A stretch of DNA of 18,267 bases from UBA3263 sp964528425 (GCA_964528425.1 CAZGTD010000038.1:1-18267), one strand, 5' to 3'. Counted from the stretch's first letter, positions 1 to 8,125 are shown. A program made the numbers and translations. The notes: a model not told the origin generated them from the sequence alone.

Positions 1-829
1 CCTTACCCATGTTTCCGGGGCGGTCAGCAAGGTTGAGGTTTTCGCGTACTGTTCCGGCGGGAAGCTGAACGCAAACCATCTTGGTGGTATCGGTTTCGGT
101 GGCGGTGGGAGCGATTACGATGTTGGAGTTTACAGTGAGGCTGGTGGTGGAGAAATAGTTTTTAGTAGCAGCTTCAGAGTTAGCGTCATAAAGCATTACG
201 CCAACAATATAGCCGTTAACCCAGCCGAGAGAACCGTCGTTATCTTTAGCGATAGCTTCGGCGCAGGTGTAGGGCTGGTCGGCAGAACCGGGGCCGGTGG
301 TGGGCACTTCGGGCTTTTCAGGATCGGGATCCACGGGGTCCGGGGTCACAGTGCCGCCGCCTTCGCCATCGAGTTCAACGACCATGGTTGCGATGGCGCC
401 GTTATTTGCAACATTATATGAAAGAGTAACGGTTTCTTCCTCGGGGGTAGTGTATGAGAATTCTTTGCCGGAAACGGCTGTACCATTGATATCGGTAAAT
501 ACACCGGCTTTGGCCATGGTGTACGTAATCTTGGTGATTTTGTGGCCGGGAGCGGAAATGGTCATACCGGCATCTGAGTTTTTGTAAGCGCGAAGGCCGT
601 CGGTCCAAAGACGCCAACCATTCTTGTCTGCGGTTTTGGTAAGGGTAACTTCAACGCCTCCGTTAACGGTCAGTTTTGTACCATTGTCAATGTAGGCGGG
701 ATTCTTATCGTCATTACTATAACGAGTAAGACCATAAACTTCATTGGCGAAGTCGAATGTCACTGTCGTGACCGCGTTGATTGTGGCGAAGCCGGCCAGT
801 GCAATGAGAGAAAGTAAAAACTTCTTCAT
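1..829 (-). CDS. Secreted DUF6359-domain protein, partial (3' end beyond the window)
   Basis: The frame is open from ATG at 829 down to position 1, giving 276 codons without a stop; the C-terminus lies outside the window. It starts with a Sec signal peptide (MKKFLLSLIALAGFATINA, no lipobox cysteine), so the product is exported and not lipidated. Residues about 22-156 read as a beta-rich domain. A linker rich in Gly, Pro and Asp (about 157-183) follows. From about residue 187 comes a module that I recognise as DUF6359, with the segments PYTCAEAIAKD, GWVNGYIVG and VQLPAGTVRENLNL; this domain is common in Bacteroidales surface proteins, often repeated or near the C-terminus. No biochemical role is established for the domain to my knowledge. 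The gene has its own promoter box about 50 bases upstream and is separated from the small operon behind it. The domain call is by remembered pattern, not a search. Confidence 0.85.
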   Translation of the reverse strand, partial: MKKFLLSLIALAGFATINAVTTVTFDFANEVYGLTRYSNDDKNPAYIDNGTKLTVNGGVEVTLTKTADKNGWRLWTDGLRAYKNSDAGMTISAPGHKITKITYTMAKAGVFTDINGTAVSGKEFSYTTPEEETVTLSYNVANNGAIATMVVELDGEGGGTVTPDPVDPDPEKPEVPTTGPGSADQPYTCAEAIAKDNDGSLGWVNGYIVGVMLYDANSEAATKNYFSTTSLTVNSNIVIAPTATETDTTKMVCVQLPAGTVRENLNLADRPGNMGK

Positions 830-877
830 AAAAATGTGATTAATGGTGATGATTAAAATATATTTGATTTAACGGCG

Positions 878-885
878 CAAATTTA
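878..885 (-). promoter_or_regulatory. -7 box of the DUF6359 gene promoter
   Basis: Read on the minus strand this is TAAATTTG, a perfect match to the Bacteroidetes TAnnTTTG -7 element, about 50 nt upstream of the ATG at 829. At the expected -33 distance the minus strand reads CTTT/TTTT rather than TTTG, so the upstream element is weak. Confidence 0.55.
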
Positions 886-927
886 ATTAAAAATCTGCAA
901 ACTAAAAAGCAAACGTTGATTAAATTT

Positions 928-1140
928 TTAATGCGACTTAAAGTTTTTTCTCTCGTTCATATATTCGTCAAGGATATAAATGTCGCTCATTATTTGAAGA
1001 CCATATCGGGGGTCTTTGAGCATAGAGTAAACGCGGCTTTGGTAAAAGAGATTCAGGGCTTGTTCTTCGGGAATATTAAGTTCTTTTGCAATCATTAGCA
1101 CGATTCGCGCTATTTTTCGCCACAATACGTTATCTCTCAT
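928..1140 (-). CDS. Small DUF3791-like protein, last gene of the decayed DUF3990 locus
   Basis: This 70-residue protein starts MRDNVLWRKIARIV and contains KELNIPEEQALNLFYQS and a C-terminal MSDIYILDEYMNE. It matches, from memory, the small helical DUF3791-related proteins that Bacteroidales encode next to DUF3990 genes. No signal peptide or membrane segment is visible. The ATG at 1140 lies three bases after the stop of the 23-codon DUF3990-like remnant, so the three reading frames form one tight operon driven from upstream of the 78-residue gene. Such small partners are plausibly neutralising or accessory proteins of the DUF3990 enzyme; that role is inference. With the enzyme gene reduced to a stub, this gene may be an orphan. 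Confidence 0.7.
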   Translation of the reverse strand: MRDNVLWRKIARIVLMIAKELNIPEEQALNLFYQSRVYSMLKDPRYGLQIMSDIYILDEYMNERKNFKSH

Positions 1141-1143
1141 ATT

Positions 1144-1215
1144 TTAGTAGTTGTTGCCAACATCTACGCGGGGTGTGTCAACCTTTATGTGCGAGCCATG
1201 AAATAGGGTTATCAT
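1144..1215 (-). pseudogene. Truncated DUF3990-like gene (N-terminal stub of an ADP-ribosyltransferase-fold protein)
   Basis: This is a 23-codon frame from ATG at 1215 to TAA at 1144. It reads MITLFHGSHIKVDTP and then RVDVGNNY before the stop. The YHGS-type start followed by a VxVG-(x)-xYLDFGxGFYLT segment is how I remember DUF3990 proteins beginning; the stop comes just where LDFG would follow, and the remaining roughly 130-150 residues are absent. The start codon overlaps the stop of the upstream DUF3791 gene as ATGA, the arrangement expected of an intact translationally coupled operon. The next gene starts three bases after the stop. I infer an internal deletion that removed almost the whole toxin-like gene and left both neighbours. 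An unrelated short coupled peptide is the alternative. Confidence 0.6.
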
Positions 1216-1448
1216 AGTGCATGCTCTTTTTTCTTCAAGGTTTCTACAATGTCATCAGTAACATACTCCAGACTTTGGGTGTGGAGCATGTCGTAATACC
1301 GAATAAGCCGTTTGCGAATCAAGTCAACATCATTTAGCCTTTTGGCCATTTGCTGAGCTGGAATTTTCATCTTTTTGGCTCCGTTTTCGATAGCCATAAC
1401 CGCAAAGTGGATTTTGCGATATGTTTCGGTGTCATTATATGTTGTCAT
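1212..1448 (-). CDS. DUF3791 protein, first gene of the decayed DUF3990 locus
   Basis: This is a 78-residue soluble, mostly helical protein. It carries the DUF3791 pattern: an N-terminal helix (IHFAVMAIENGAKKMKIP), a central AKRLNDVDLIRKRL, then YYDMLHTQSLEYVTDDIVE, where YD.LHTQ....V.DDI is the family hallmark. I chose ATG at 1448 because an upstream in-frame extension to 1625 would run through the promoter and is AT-rich with no family similarity. The stop overlaps the start of the DUF3990-like remnant by ATGA. DUF3791 genes are regularly found with DUF3990 genes in Bacteroidales and Firmicutes, and a toxin-antitoxin-like role has been suggested by context only. Here the partner enzyme is missing. 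Confidence 0.8.
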   Translation of the reverse strand: MTTYNDTETYRKIHFAVMAIENGAKKMKIPAQQMAKRLNDVDLIRKRLIRYYDMLHTQSLEYVTDDIVETLKKKEHAL

Positions 1449-1503
1449 ACTCTTATGTTTTAGTATGTTTACCCATATAAACAATTGATTGGATGTTTGA
1501 GTG

Positions 1504-1511
1504 CAAAGGTA
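1504..1511 (-). promoter_or_regulatory. -7 box of the DUF3791 operon promoter
   Basis: The minus strand reads TACCTTTG, a perfect TAnnTTTG, 55 nt upstream of the ATG at 1448. The expected -33 position holds CTTT/TTTT. The surrounding 100 bases are very AT-rich. The operon therefore still has a recognisable promoter despite the loss of its central gene. Confidence 0.6.
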
Positions 1512-1594
1512 GTCAAAAATATTAAAATTTAAAAGTAAAAGGCATAAATCTTTATTAAATTTGGGGTGGGGTGTTAAATGTGGAAGATTTTGTG

Positions 1595-1602
1595 TAACTT
1601 TG
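1595..1602 (+). promoter_or_regulatory. -7 box of the pyrF promoter
   Basis: TAACTTTG lies 28 nt upstream of the pyrF ATG and matches TAnnTTTG exactly. The -33 element is poor (GTGT/TGTT at the expected distance). The short leader leaves no room for an attenuator. Confidence 0.6.
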
Positions 1603-1630
1603 CGGGGTAATAATAAAAACATCATTTCTT

Positions 1631-2449
1631 ATGAAGAGAGAAGAACTTGTAAAGAATATTGCCCGCAAAGGGTCGTTTTTGTGCGTGGGTCTCGACCCGG
1701 ATATCAAAAAAATCCCTGCCCATCTGCTTGAGCGCGAAAATCCGCTGCTCGACTTCTGCAAGGCCATAGTCGACGCCACGGCACCCTATTGCGTGGCCTA
1801 TAAGCCGAACTTGGCATTCTTTGAAAGCCAGGGCGTTAAGGGCTGGATTGCTATGGAAGAAACCGTTAAGTATATACGCGAAAAATATCCTGACCAGTTC
1901 ATTATTGCCGACGCCAAGCGCGGCGATATCGGCAATACGTCGGCCCTTTATGCCCGCGCGGCGTTTGAGCACTTGGGCGTTGATGCCGTAACCGTGGCCC
2001 CCTACATGGGCTCCGACTCCGTGAAGCCGTTTCTTGGCTATGAGGGCAAGTGGGTAATTCTGCTTGCGCTGACCTCCAACCCCGGCAGCCATGACTTCCA
2101 GATGCTTGAAACCGGCGATGGCAAGCGCCTGTTTGAGCGCGTGATCGAAACGAGCTCGGAATGGGCCGGTCCGGACGAGATGATGTATGTTGTCGGCGCC
2201 ACGCAGGGCCGCATGTTTGAAGATATCCGCCGCGTGGCCCCGCGCTCGTTCCTGCTCGTGCCCGGTGTTGGCGCCCAGGGCGGAAGCCTTGAAGAAGTTT
2301 GCCGCTACGGCATGCTTGAGGGCGAATGCGGTCTGCTTGTCAATTCCTCGCGCGGAATTATTTATGCGTCGACCGGCCTGGATTTTGCCGATGCCGCGGG
2401 CGCTGCCGCCGCAACTTTGGCTGCGCAGATGAAGCAGCTTCTGCGCTGA
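1631..2449 (+). CDS. pyrF: Orotidine 5'-phosphate decarboxylase
   Basis: PyrF decarboxylates OMP to UMP, the last step of de novo pyrimidine synthesis, in the cytoplasm. The 272-residue length and sequence fit the longer PyrF subfamily (Mycobacterium/Myxococcus type), not the roughly 230-residue E. coli type. Visible landmarks are FLCVGLDPD (17-24) for the nucleotide end of the barrel, AYKPN (56-60), and the catalytic segment DAKRGDIG (94-101) supplying Asp94, Lys96 and Asp99. ALTSNPGS in the middle and VPGVGAQGG near the phosphate site complete the pattern. The gene is complete, intact and monocistronic: its own -7 box lies 28 nt upstream, and the next gene has a separate promoter. A 277-codon antisense frame across it is a shadow. 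Confidence 0.97.
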   Translation: MKREELVKNIARKGSFLCVGLDPDIKKIPAHLLERENPLLDFCKAIVDATAPYCVAYKPNLAFFESQGVKGWIAMEETVKYIREKYPDQFIIADAKRGDIGNTSALYARAAFEHLGVDAVTVAPYMGSDSVKPFLGYEGKWVILLALTSNPGSHDFQMLETGDGKRLFERVIETSSEWAGPDEMMYVVGATQGRMFEDIRRVAPRSFLLVPGVGAQGGSLEEVCRYGMLEGECGLLVNSSRGIIYASTGLDFADAAGAAAATLAAQMKQLLR

Positions 2450-2481
2450 TTGCAAGCGCTGCTCCGGGACTGAAAAATTAT

Positions 2482-2512
2482 TTTGTCCTTTAAGTTTTTT
2501 TTGCTATATTTG
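2482..2512 (+). promoter_or_regulatory. Promoter of the M60-like peptidase gene
   Basis: TTTG at 2482-2485, a 19-nt spacer and TATATTTG at 2505-2512 match the complete Bacteroidetes -33/-7 consensus. The start codon follows 59 nt later, leaving an AT-rich leader of about 50 nt. No operator is recognisable. Confidence 0.8.
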
Positions 2513-2571
2513 CGGCGCATATTATGCATATAAAACAATAAACTTCATAAATTAACTTACCAATCAGTATC

Positions 2572-5500
2572 ATGAAAAAAAGTCTACAAAAGCTTTTTGC
2601 CATGGCCACTGTTGCCTTGATGAGCCTTCCTGCATGGGCCGTGATGCCCCAGGCCGGAAAGGTTTATCGTGTGGTCAACAAGGCTTACTCTACGGCGCTG
2701 TCCGACAATGGCCCGACGGGCAATGTCGGTTGCTCCGCCGTTAATGAGACCAGCAATTCTCAGCGCTGGCTCGTTAGCGCAGGTGCCAATGGCGCGCTGC
2801 GTTTCCGCAGCCTCGGTGCCGGCGGTTATCTGGCCTCGTCGCGTGCCCGCTCGCAGGCCTGGAATCTCAGCGCTTCGCCCAACGGCGCTTCCTCGCAGTT
2901 TAATGTTATCCCTTCCGACGGTGACTACGTTGTTCGCCCCGTAGGCGACGGCGCTAACCTGTCGATGCACTGCGACGGCCAGAGCGTGGTTGTTTGCTGG
3001 GACGACAACATCATGCCCTCGAAATGGGATTTCGTTGAAATTCCCATGACCCAGGCCGAAATCGACGCTGCCCTCGATGCCTTCAAGGCTATTGAACAGG
3101 AAGTCGGCAATGAGTCGAAATATCAGACCGCCATGGGCAACCTCTTCCAGGACGCTGCCTGCACTGTTCTTAAGGCCAACTATCAGTCAATGACCGACGA
3201 CGCCATCAAGGCCGACGCTAACTACCAGGCCCTGAGCGCTCCGCTGCAGAGCGCCGTTTTGAAAGCTAAAAACGGCGACTGGTCTGAAACCTGCTCCTAC
3301 AACGGCAAGAGCTTCGACTGGGACTCGGAACACGCCAAGAAATATCGTGTACAGCTCTACGAACCCTACTCCGAAGGTGAAGCCGCAGCCGTTATGGCCG
3401 GCATCCAGGCCTATACCAACATGAGCAACCCCTCGGGTATCGTTGGTAACTCGGGCGATATCCTCTACGTTATGGTAGAAGGTGAAATCAAAGATGGCGC
3501 ATCGCTCTATCTCACCCCCATGGTGGGCGCCGGCATGTTCAACAATCCCCGCGCCGGCATTGAACTCCACTCGGGTCTCAACGTAGTGCCCATCTACTCC
3601 GACCAGGCTCACCAGCTGGTAAACTACACCATCTACACCACCCAGACCGTTAACGGTCGCAACCTGCCCGTTAAAGGCCGCGAGATTGACAAATATAACG
3701 ACCTGAAGATTCACATCGAAGGCGGTCAGCTCAACGGTTTCTTCAACTATATCGGCGACGAACTCTATACGCCCGATACCCGCAAAGACTACGAGTATAC
3801 TTCGGAACGCGCCACTTTCACGATGTATAACCTCATCGGTAAGTACGTTATTCTTCACCTCTTCCTCGAAGATACCCCGGTCGACGTTGGCAAAGATATG
3901 GGCTGGGGTCTTAAGTCGGTGCTCAACCCCGAAATCAACGGCGGCGAAAACAAGGAATATGACCCCGCCGTCATCATGAAGGGCTGGGACGACCTCTGCT
4001 TCCGCGAACGCACCGTAATGGGCATCCAGCGCGACGAGGAACTCCTTAAATATAATGAGGAACTTCTGTGGGGCTACTACGAACCCCTCACCGGCGATAA
4101 AATCGCAGTTCATCCCGCCGGCAATACCTACGACACCGACCCCGGTTTCCAATATGGTGACTACTTCAACAACCGTATGCTCGGTATCACCATGCAGGGC
4201 GGCCTCTACATGAACGCTACCTGGTGGCGTACCGCCTACAGCATCTCTACGATGAACGACATCCTCTGCAAGATTACCCGCGAAGCCGGCCCGATCTGGG
4301 GTCCCGCCCACGAGTATGGCCACATGAACCAGGGCCCGATGAAGATGGCAGGTACCACCGAGGAATCGAACAACATCTTCTCGAACGTTTGCGTTTACTA
4401 CGCCGGTCTGACCACCTCGCGCTCGGATATGCCCTCCGACCAGCTCAACGTGTTCAACAGAGACGGCTTCTATCTTGAAAACGACACCTGGGGCACCACC
4501 CGCATGTTCCTGCAGCTCTGGCTTTACTACCACGCTTGCGGCAAGAACAAGAAATTCTATCCCCGCCTGTATGAGTTGCTGCGCAAGAACCCGCTCCAGC
4601 GTTCGTATTACTACAACATCAAGACCGACCACATCCAGTTCGTGCGCATGGCCTGTCTGGCCGCTCAGGAAGACCTGACCGACTACTTCGAATCGTGGGG
4701 CTTCTTCCGCGTGCTTGATAACTACCATATCGGTGACTATTCCAACAACTACGCAACCCTCACCCAGAAAGATATCGACGAGGTCAAAGCCGAAATCAAG
4801 TCCTGGAACCTCCCCAAGAACAATCAGATTATCTTTATCGACGACCGTCCCGGTTCTACCCGTGCCGACTGGACCAGCTACATGTCGAAGAGCCGCGCCG
4901 GCAAGTTCGGTGGCCTTGAAGACTTCCGCAACAATGTTAAGGCTTCCGGAACTTTCTCCTGCACCATGCGCAACGACTCGCTCATTATCGATTCCAGCAA
5001 CGGTACTCCCGGCGTAGGCTTTATCGTTTATGATGAAGACGGCAACCTGCTCTGCTTCACCAACGACCTTTCGTGCCCGCTGAAAAAAGCCGCTGCCGCA
5101 GCTATTATGCAGGGCAAGGCAAAAATCTATGCTGTTGGCGCAGATGGCGCTATGGTAGAAGTGGTTAACGACTATCTGAATGCTCCGATTGCCGAACATT
5201 TGTCGAACCTCCACAAGCTGATTGACTCCACTGCCGATATCCATGATATCCTCGACCCGACCGAAACTCGCGTAGGCTGGATGATTCCGAGCCTCGTTGA
5301 GGACTTCACCGCCGCCTACGATGCCGCCATGGCCGCAGACGATACATATTCGAAAGATCAGATTGCCGAGCTCTATCTTAAGCTTCTCGACGAGTACAAC
5401 GCCGTTAAGGCAATGGAGCACGCCAAGGTTCCTTTCGTACGTTTGTCGGTTTACAAGATTTATAACAGCCGCTTCCCGACCCACTGTCTGGCTTCGACCT

Positions 5501-6762
5501 CATCGCGCGTAAGCTGCACCACGGCCAAGACTGAAGGTGATGAACATCAGCAATGGAAGCTTACCGCTTCGGGCGACGGCTACACCCTGTTCAACCAGAA
5601 GTGGCAGAAGTATATTGCCAAACCCACCGAAGGCTCCAAGACCATGACTCTCACTGACTCTAAGAACGAAGCCGCAGTTCTTCATCTCCAGGAAGTTGCT
5701 CCGGGTCGATTCCTCCTTGCCAGCGACGGCGAATGGAGTACTACAGTCCACCAGCGCGGCGAAAAGGCCGGCGGCGAAATGGCTTGGGAAAATGGCAGTT
5801 GGGACGCATCGCGTTGGATTCTTGAAATCAAGGAGGCTAACGAAAACTATGCAGCTCAGTCCGACCTGAACCGTTACATTGCCGAGGCTCAGCAGCTTCT
5901 GGAAAAAGCCGGTAAGATCGGTATTGAAGGTGACGTTATCGACCTCGTTCCGGAAATGATTTCTTCGAACGCTCCCATGCTTTCGGGCGAAGACCGCTTC
6001 ACCGGTTTCGATGTGCTCTTCGACGAAAACCTCCAGACCTACTTCCAGTCCAATACCGATGACGCAATCGATTCCGAGGACGGCCTCAACCACTATCTGC
6101 TCGTTGACCTCGGCGCCGGCAATGAAGTTAAGTCGATTCAGGTTAACTGGACCAACCGCGACGTTCTCGGCGGCGACCAGTCTGACGAAAATGCCAGCAC
6201 TGCCAACGTTAACGCCCCCAGCCAGATTCAGGTTGCCGGCTCTGCCGATGGCGTTAAGTTCACCGATATCGTTAAACTCACCGGCCTGCCCACAGGCAAC
6301 GCCAAGTCTTACTCTTCGCCGCTGATTGCCGATGGCAACAGCTACCGCTTCTATCGCTTCATGAACGTAGCCGGTACGAAGAAGGCTTGCGGTCACCCCT
6401 ACTTCGCAGTGTCGGAATTCGGCCTGATGGAAGCTGAAGAACGCGCAACTCCTAAGGCTTGCTATCCGAAGGTTACCGGCGAAATGATGTACGCTCTGCG
6501 CGATCAGATTGCTGCCGCAACCGCAGTTGCCAACAAGAGCGGTTCAAAAGCATCTAAATATGAAGATGCCAAGAAGGCTCTGCTCATTCCTCTCAACATT
6601 CTCAAGGAAGCCATGAAATATATCGTTGCTATCGACGAAGTTCAGGCCAACGCTCCCGCAAATGTTGTTAACGGAATCTACGACCTCAGCGGCCGTCGCG
6701 TGGCAAAAGCTACCCGTGGTCATATCTACATCATCAACGGTCAGAAAGTTCTCGTTAAGTAA
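2572..6762 (+). CDS. Secreted M60-like (mucinase-type) zinc metallopeptidase with carbohydrate-binding-type modules
   Basis: A large exported protein of 1396 residues. Residues 1-23 are a signal peptide ending PAWA, with no lipobox. Residues about 28-160 look like a ricin-type beta-trefoil (QRWLV, GGYLASS, KWDFVEI). A helical linker follows, then the M60-like peptidase from about 264 to 720. Its zinc motif is HEYGH (His580, Glu581, His584), with Glu597 in EESNNIFS as the likely third ligand, matching HExxH-x(8-28)-E. Residues 750-865 form a beta-rich domain and about 957-1100 a second trefoil-like segment (QQWKLTASGDG, SRWILEI). Residues about 1124-1290 are an F5/8 type C (discoidin/CBM32-like) domain. 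The last 35 residues (GIYDLSGRRVAKA then YIINGQKVLVK) resemble the C-terminal tails of secreted Bacteroidales proteins and may be a sorting or anchoring tail. M60-like enzymes cleave O-glycosylated proteins such as mucins; the substrate here is inferred. Monocistronic, with its own promoter and terminator. Confidence 0.92.
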   Translation: MKKSLQKLFAMATVALMSLPAWAVMPQAGKVYRVVNKAYSTALSDNGPTGNVGCSAVNETSNSQRWLVSAGANGALRFRSLGAGGYLASSRARSQAWNLSASPNGASSQFNVIPSDGDYVVRPVGDGANLSMHCDGQSVVVCWDDNIMPSKWDFVEIPMTQAEIDAALDAFKAIEQEVGNESKYQTAMGNLFQDAACTVLKANYQSMTDDAIKADANYQALSAPLQSAVLKAKNGDWSETCSYNGKSFDWDSEHAKKYRVQLYEPYSEGEAAAVMAGIQAYTNMSNPSGIVGNSGDILYVMVEGEIKDGASLYLTPMVGAGMFNNPRAGIELHSGLNVVPIYSDQAHQLVNYTIYTTQTVNGRNLPVKGREIDKYNDLKIHIEGGQLNGFFNYIGDELYTPDTRKDYEYTSERATFTMYNLIGKYVILHLFLEDTPVDVGKDMGWGLKSVLNPEINGGENKEYDPAVIMKGWDDLCFRERTVMGIQRDEELLKYNEELLWGYYEPLTGDKIAVHPAGNTYDTDPGFQYGDYFNNRMLGITMQGGLYMNATWWRTAYSISTMNDILCKITREAGPIWGPAHEYGHMNQGPMKMAGTTEESNNIFSNVCVYYAGLTTSRSDMPSDQLNVFNRDGFYLENDTWGTTRMFLQLWLYYHACGKNKKFYPRLYELLRKNPLQRSYYYNIKTDHIQFVRMACLAAQEDLTDYFESWGFFRVLDNYHIGDYSNNYATLTQKDIDEVKAEIKSWNLPKNNQIIFIDDRPGSTRADWTSYMSKSRAGKFGGLEDFRNNVKASGTFSCTMRNDSLIIDSSNGTPGVGFIVYDEDGNLLCFTNDLSCPLKKAAAAAIMQGKAKIYAVGADGAMVEVVNDYLNAPIAEHLSNLHKLIDSTADIHDILDPTETRVGWMIPSLVEDFTAAYDAAMAADDTYSKDQIAELYLKLLDEYNAVKAMEHAKVPFVRLSVYKIYNSRFPTHCLASTSSRVSCTTAKTEGDEHQQWKLTASGDGYTLFNQKWQKYIAKPTEGSKTMTLTDSKNEAAVLHLQEVAPGRFLLASDGEWSTTVHQRGEKAGGEMAWENGSWDASRWILEIKEANENYAAQSDLNRYIAEAQQLLEKAGKIGIEGDVIDLVPEMISSNAPMLSGEDRFTGFDVLFDENLQTYFQSNTDDAIDSEDGLNHYLLVDLGAGNEVKSIQVNWTNRDVLGGDQSDENASTANVNAPSQIQVAGSADGVKFTDIVKLTGLPTGNAKSYSSPLIADGNSYRFYRFMNVAGTKKACGHPYFAVSEFGLMEAEERATPKACYPKVTGEMMYALRDQIAAATAVANKSGSKASKYEDAKKALLIPLNILKEAMKYIVAIDEVQANAPANVVNGIYDLSGRRVAKATRGHIYIINGQKVLVK

Positions 6763-6781
6763 TCCAACTCATCTCTCAATA

Positions 6782-6813
6782 AAGAAGGCCCGCCGATTTC
6801 GGCGGGCCTTCTT
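6782..6813. terminator. Bidirectional hairpin terminator between converging genes
   Basis: A perfect 14-bp stem, AAGAAGGCCCGCCG (6782-6795) pairing with 6800-6813 around an ATTT loop. It sits between the stop of the M60 peptidase gene (6762) and the stop of the converging aminopeptidase gene (6830), so it can end both transcripts. The A/T-rich outer stem supplies the U-rich end in each direction, although no long T run follows. Confidence 0.85.
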
Positions 6814-6829
6814 GTTGGTTAGTCAGGGA

Positions 6830-8113
6830 TTATTCCGTAAGGAAAGCGCGGAAACTTTGTATGGTCAGGTCAATATCGGTCAGCGAGGCCGTTTCGCGCA
6901 CCGAGTGCATAGCCCAAAGGCCGATGCCCATATCTACGCCGTCGATATCTAAGGTCGAAGTAAGGATATTGCCCAAAGTTGAGCCGCCGGGAGAGTCGGA
7001 ATGGTTAACGAACTCCTGCACGGGTACTCCGGCATTGCGGCAGATCAGTTTATAGCGGGCAGCCGAGCGGGCATCGGTCATATACTTGCAGTTAGCGTTG
7101 ACCTTTATTACCGGTCCGGCTCCGAGACGCGGAAGGTTTACCGGGTCCATCTTTTCAAGGTAGTTGGGGTGAGCGGCGTGAGCGCAGTCGCCCGAAATGA
7201 AAAATGACCGGGCCAGCGATGCCAGAAAATCCTCTTCTGACGCATCGAACGCGCTTATTGAAATGCGGCGCAGAATATTGCGCAAAACCGGCGAGTGAGC
7301 GCCCTGGCGGGTGGCGGAGCCGGTTTCTTCGTTGTCGAACAGCGCAACTACGCGCGTTGCTCCGCACTCCTTGTCGGCATCGGCAAGCAGGGCCTGAAGG
7401 CCACACCAGGCCATAGCCAGATCGTCGAGTCGTCCGCAGTTGACCCACGATGAGTCGGCGCCAACGCGTTCGGGGCCTTGAAGATCATAGAGAGTGGCGT
7501 CGAAGTCAATAACCCGCTCCGGTGCAACTTCAAGTTTATTGGCAAGCAGATTGCGGATGGCATTGCTGCCTCCGAGGCTATGGCTGACATAGCCTAATAT
7601 CGGCAGCATATCCTTCTGGGCCGACAGCGGCTCGCCCGAGTTGACCTGACGGTTGAAATGAATGGCCAGGCGTGGAATTATAAGTCGCGGTTCGCTGAGG
7701 GTTACAATGCGCGTTGAAAGGTCGTCGAGAACTACTCGCGCCGTTAGTCCCAGCGGGCGGTCAAACCACGAAGCCCATATAGCGCCGCCATAAACTTCGG
7801 TGTTGAGCTTAACCATTAGGTCGTTGCCGCCGCTGCAGGCGCCAACTGTGATTTCCGGGTTCGGTTTCAGGCGGAATCCCGGCGAATCGGTGTGGGCTGC
7901 GATAAGGGCATACTTTTGCTCCCGGCCTACGATGAATGCGAAAATCGCCGAATCATTTTTAATTACGTAGGCCCGGCTGCCCGGTTTGAGGTTCCATTTT
8001 GGGTCTTGTTCGCTGAGTTTCGTGAAGCCGGCGGTGTCGAGCAGCTCCGCAGTGGCCTTGACGGCGGTGAAGTTGCTCACCGAACGCGACATGAAATCAA
8101 AAAATCTTTCCAT
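6830..8113 (-). CDS. M18 family aminopeptidase
   Basis: A cytoplasmic dinuclear zinc aminopeptidase that removes N-terminal (often acidic) residues from peptides. The 427 residues match the full length of bacterial M18 enzymes. Metal and catalytic positions are all visible: His74 in AAHTDSPG, Asp230 in NCGRLDD, the Glu262-Glu263 pair in DNEETGS, Asp309 in SGDCAHAAHPNY and His403 in AMHSVRE. HSDSPGGSTLG (371-381) is the substrate-side loop. M18 proteins form tetrahedral dodecamers; that is family knowledge. The start at 8113 (MERFFDFMSRS) agrees with family N-termini. Its leader is only 12 nt from the hairpin that ends the hpf operon, and no separate TAnnTTTG box is visible there, so expression may depend on readthrough from hpf. 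Confidence 0.95.
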   Translation of the reverse strand: MERFFDFMSRSVSNFTAVKATAELLDTAGFTKLSEQDPKWNLKPGSRAYVIKNDSAIFAFIVGREQKYALIAAHTDSPGFRLKPNPEITVGACSGGNDLMVKLNTEVYGGAIWASWFDRPLGLTARVVLDDLSTRIVTLSEPRLIIPRLAIHFNRQVNSGEPLSAQKDMLPILGYVSHSLGGSNAIRNLLANKLEVAPERVIDFDATLYDLQGPERVGADSSWVNCGRLDDLAMAWCGLQALLADADKECGATRVVALFDNEETGSATRQGAHSPVLRNILRRISISAFDASEEDFLASLARSFFISGDCAHAAHPNYLEKMDPVNLPRLGAGPVIKVNANCKYMTDARSAARYKLICRNAGVPVQEFVNHSDSPGGSTLGNILTSTLDIDGVDMGIGLWAMHSVRETASLTDIDLTIQSFRAFLTE

Positions 8114-8125
8114 ATAAAAATAATA

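Noticed and set aside
1449..1625. 59-codon N-terminal extension of the DUF3791 gene
   Set aside because: It crosses the TACCTTTG promoter box and AT-rich spacer and has no family similarity; ATG at 1448 gives the normal length.
1622..2455. 277-codon minus-strand open frame opposite pyrF
   Set aside because: pyrF on the plus strand has all catalytic motifs; the opposite frame has none.
3187..5484. 765-codon open frame on the minus strand
   Set aside because: It lies opposite the M60 peptidase gene, has a Val/Gly-rich composition typical of a reverse-strand shadow of codons ending in C, no known motif and no promoter. The plus-strand gene has a catalytic motif and a signal peptide.
5500..6396. 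298-codon minus-strand open frame
   Set aside because: Antisense shadow of the C-terminal half of the M60 peptidase, with no motif or promoter.
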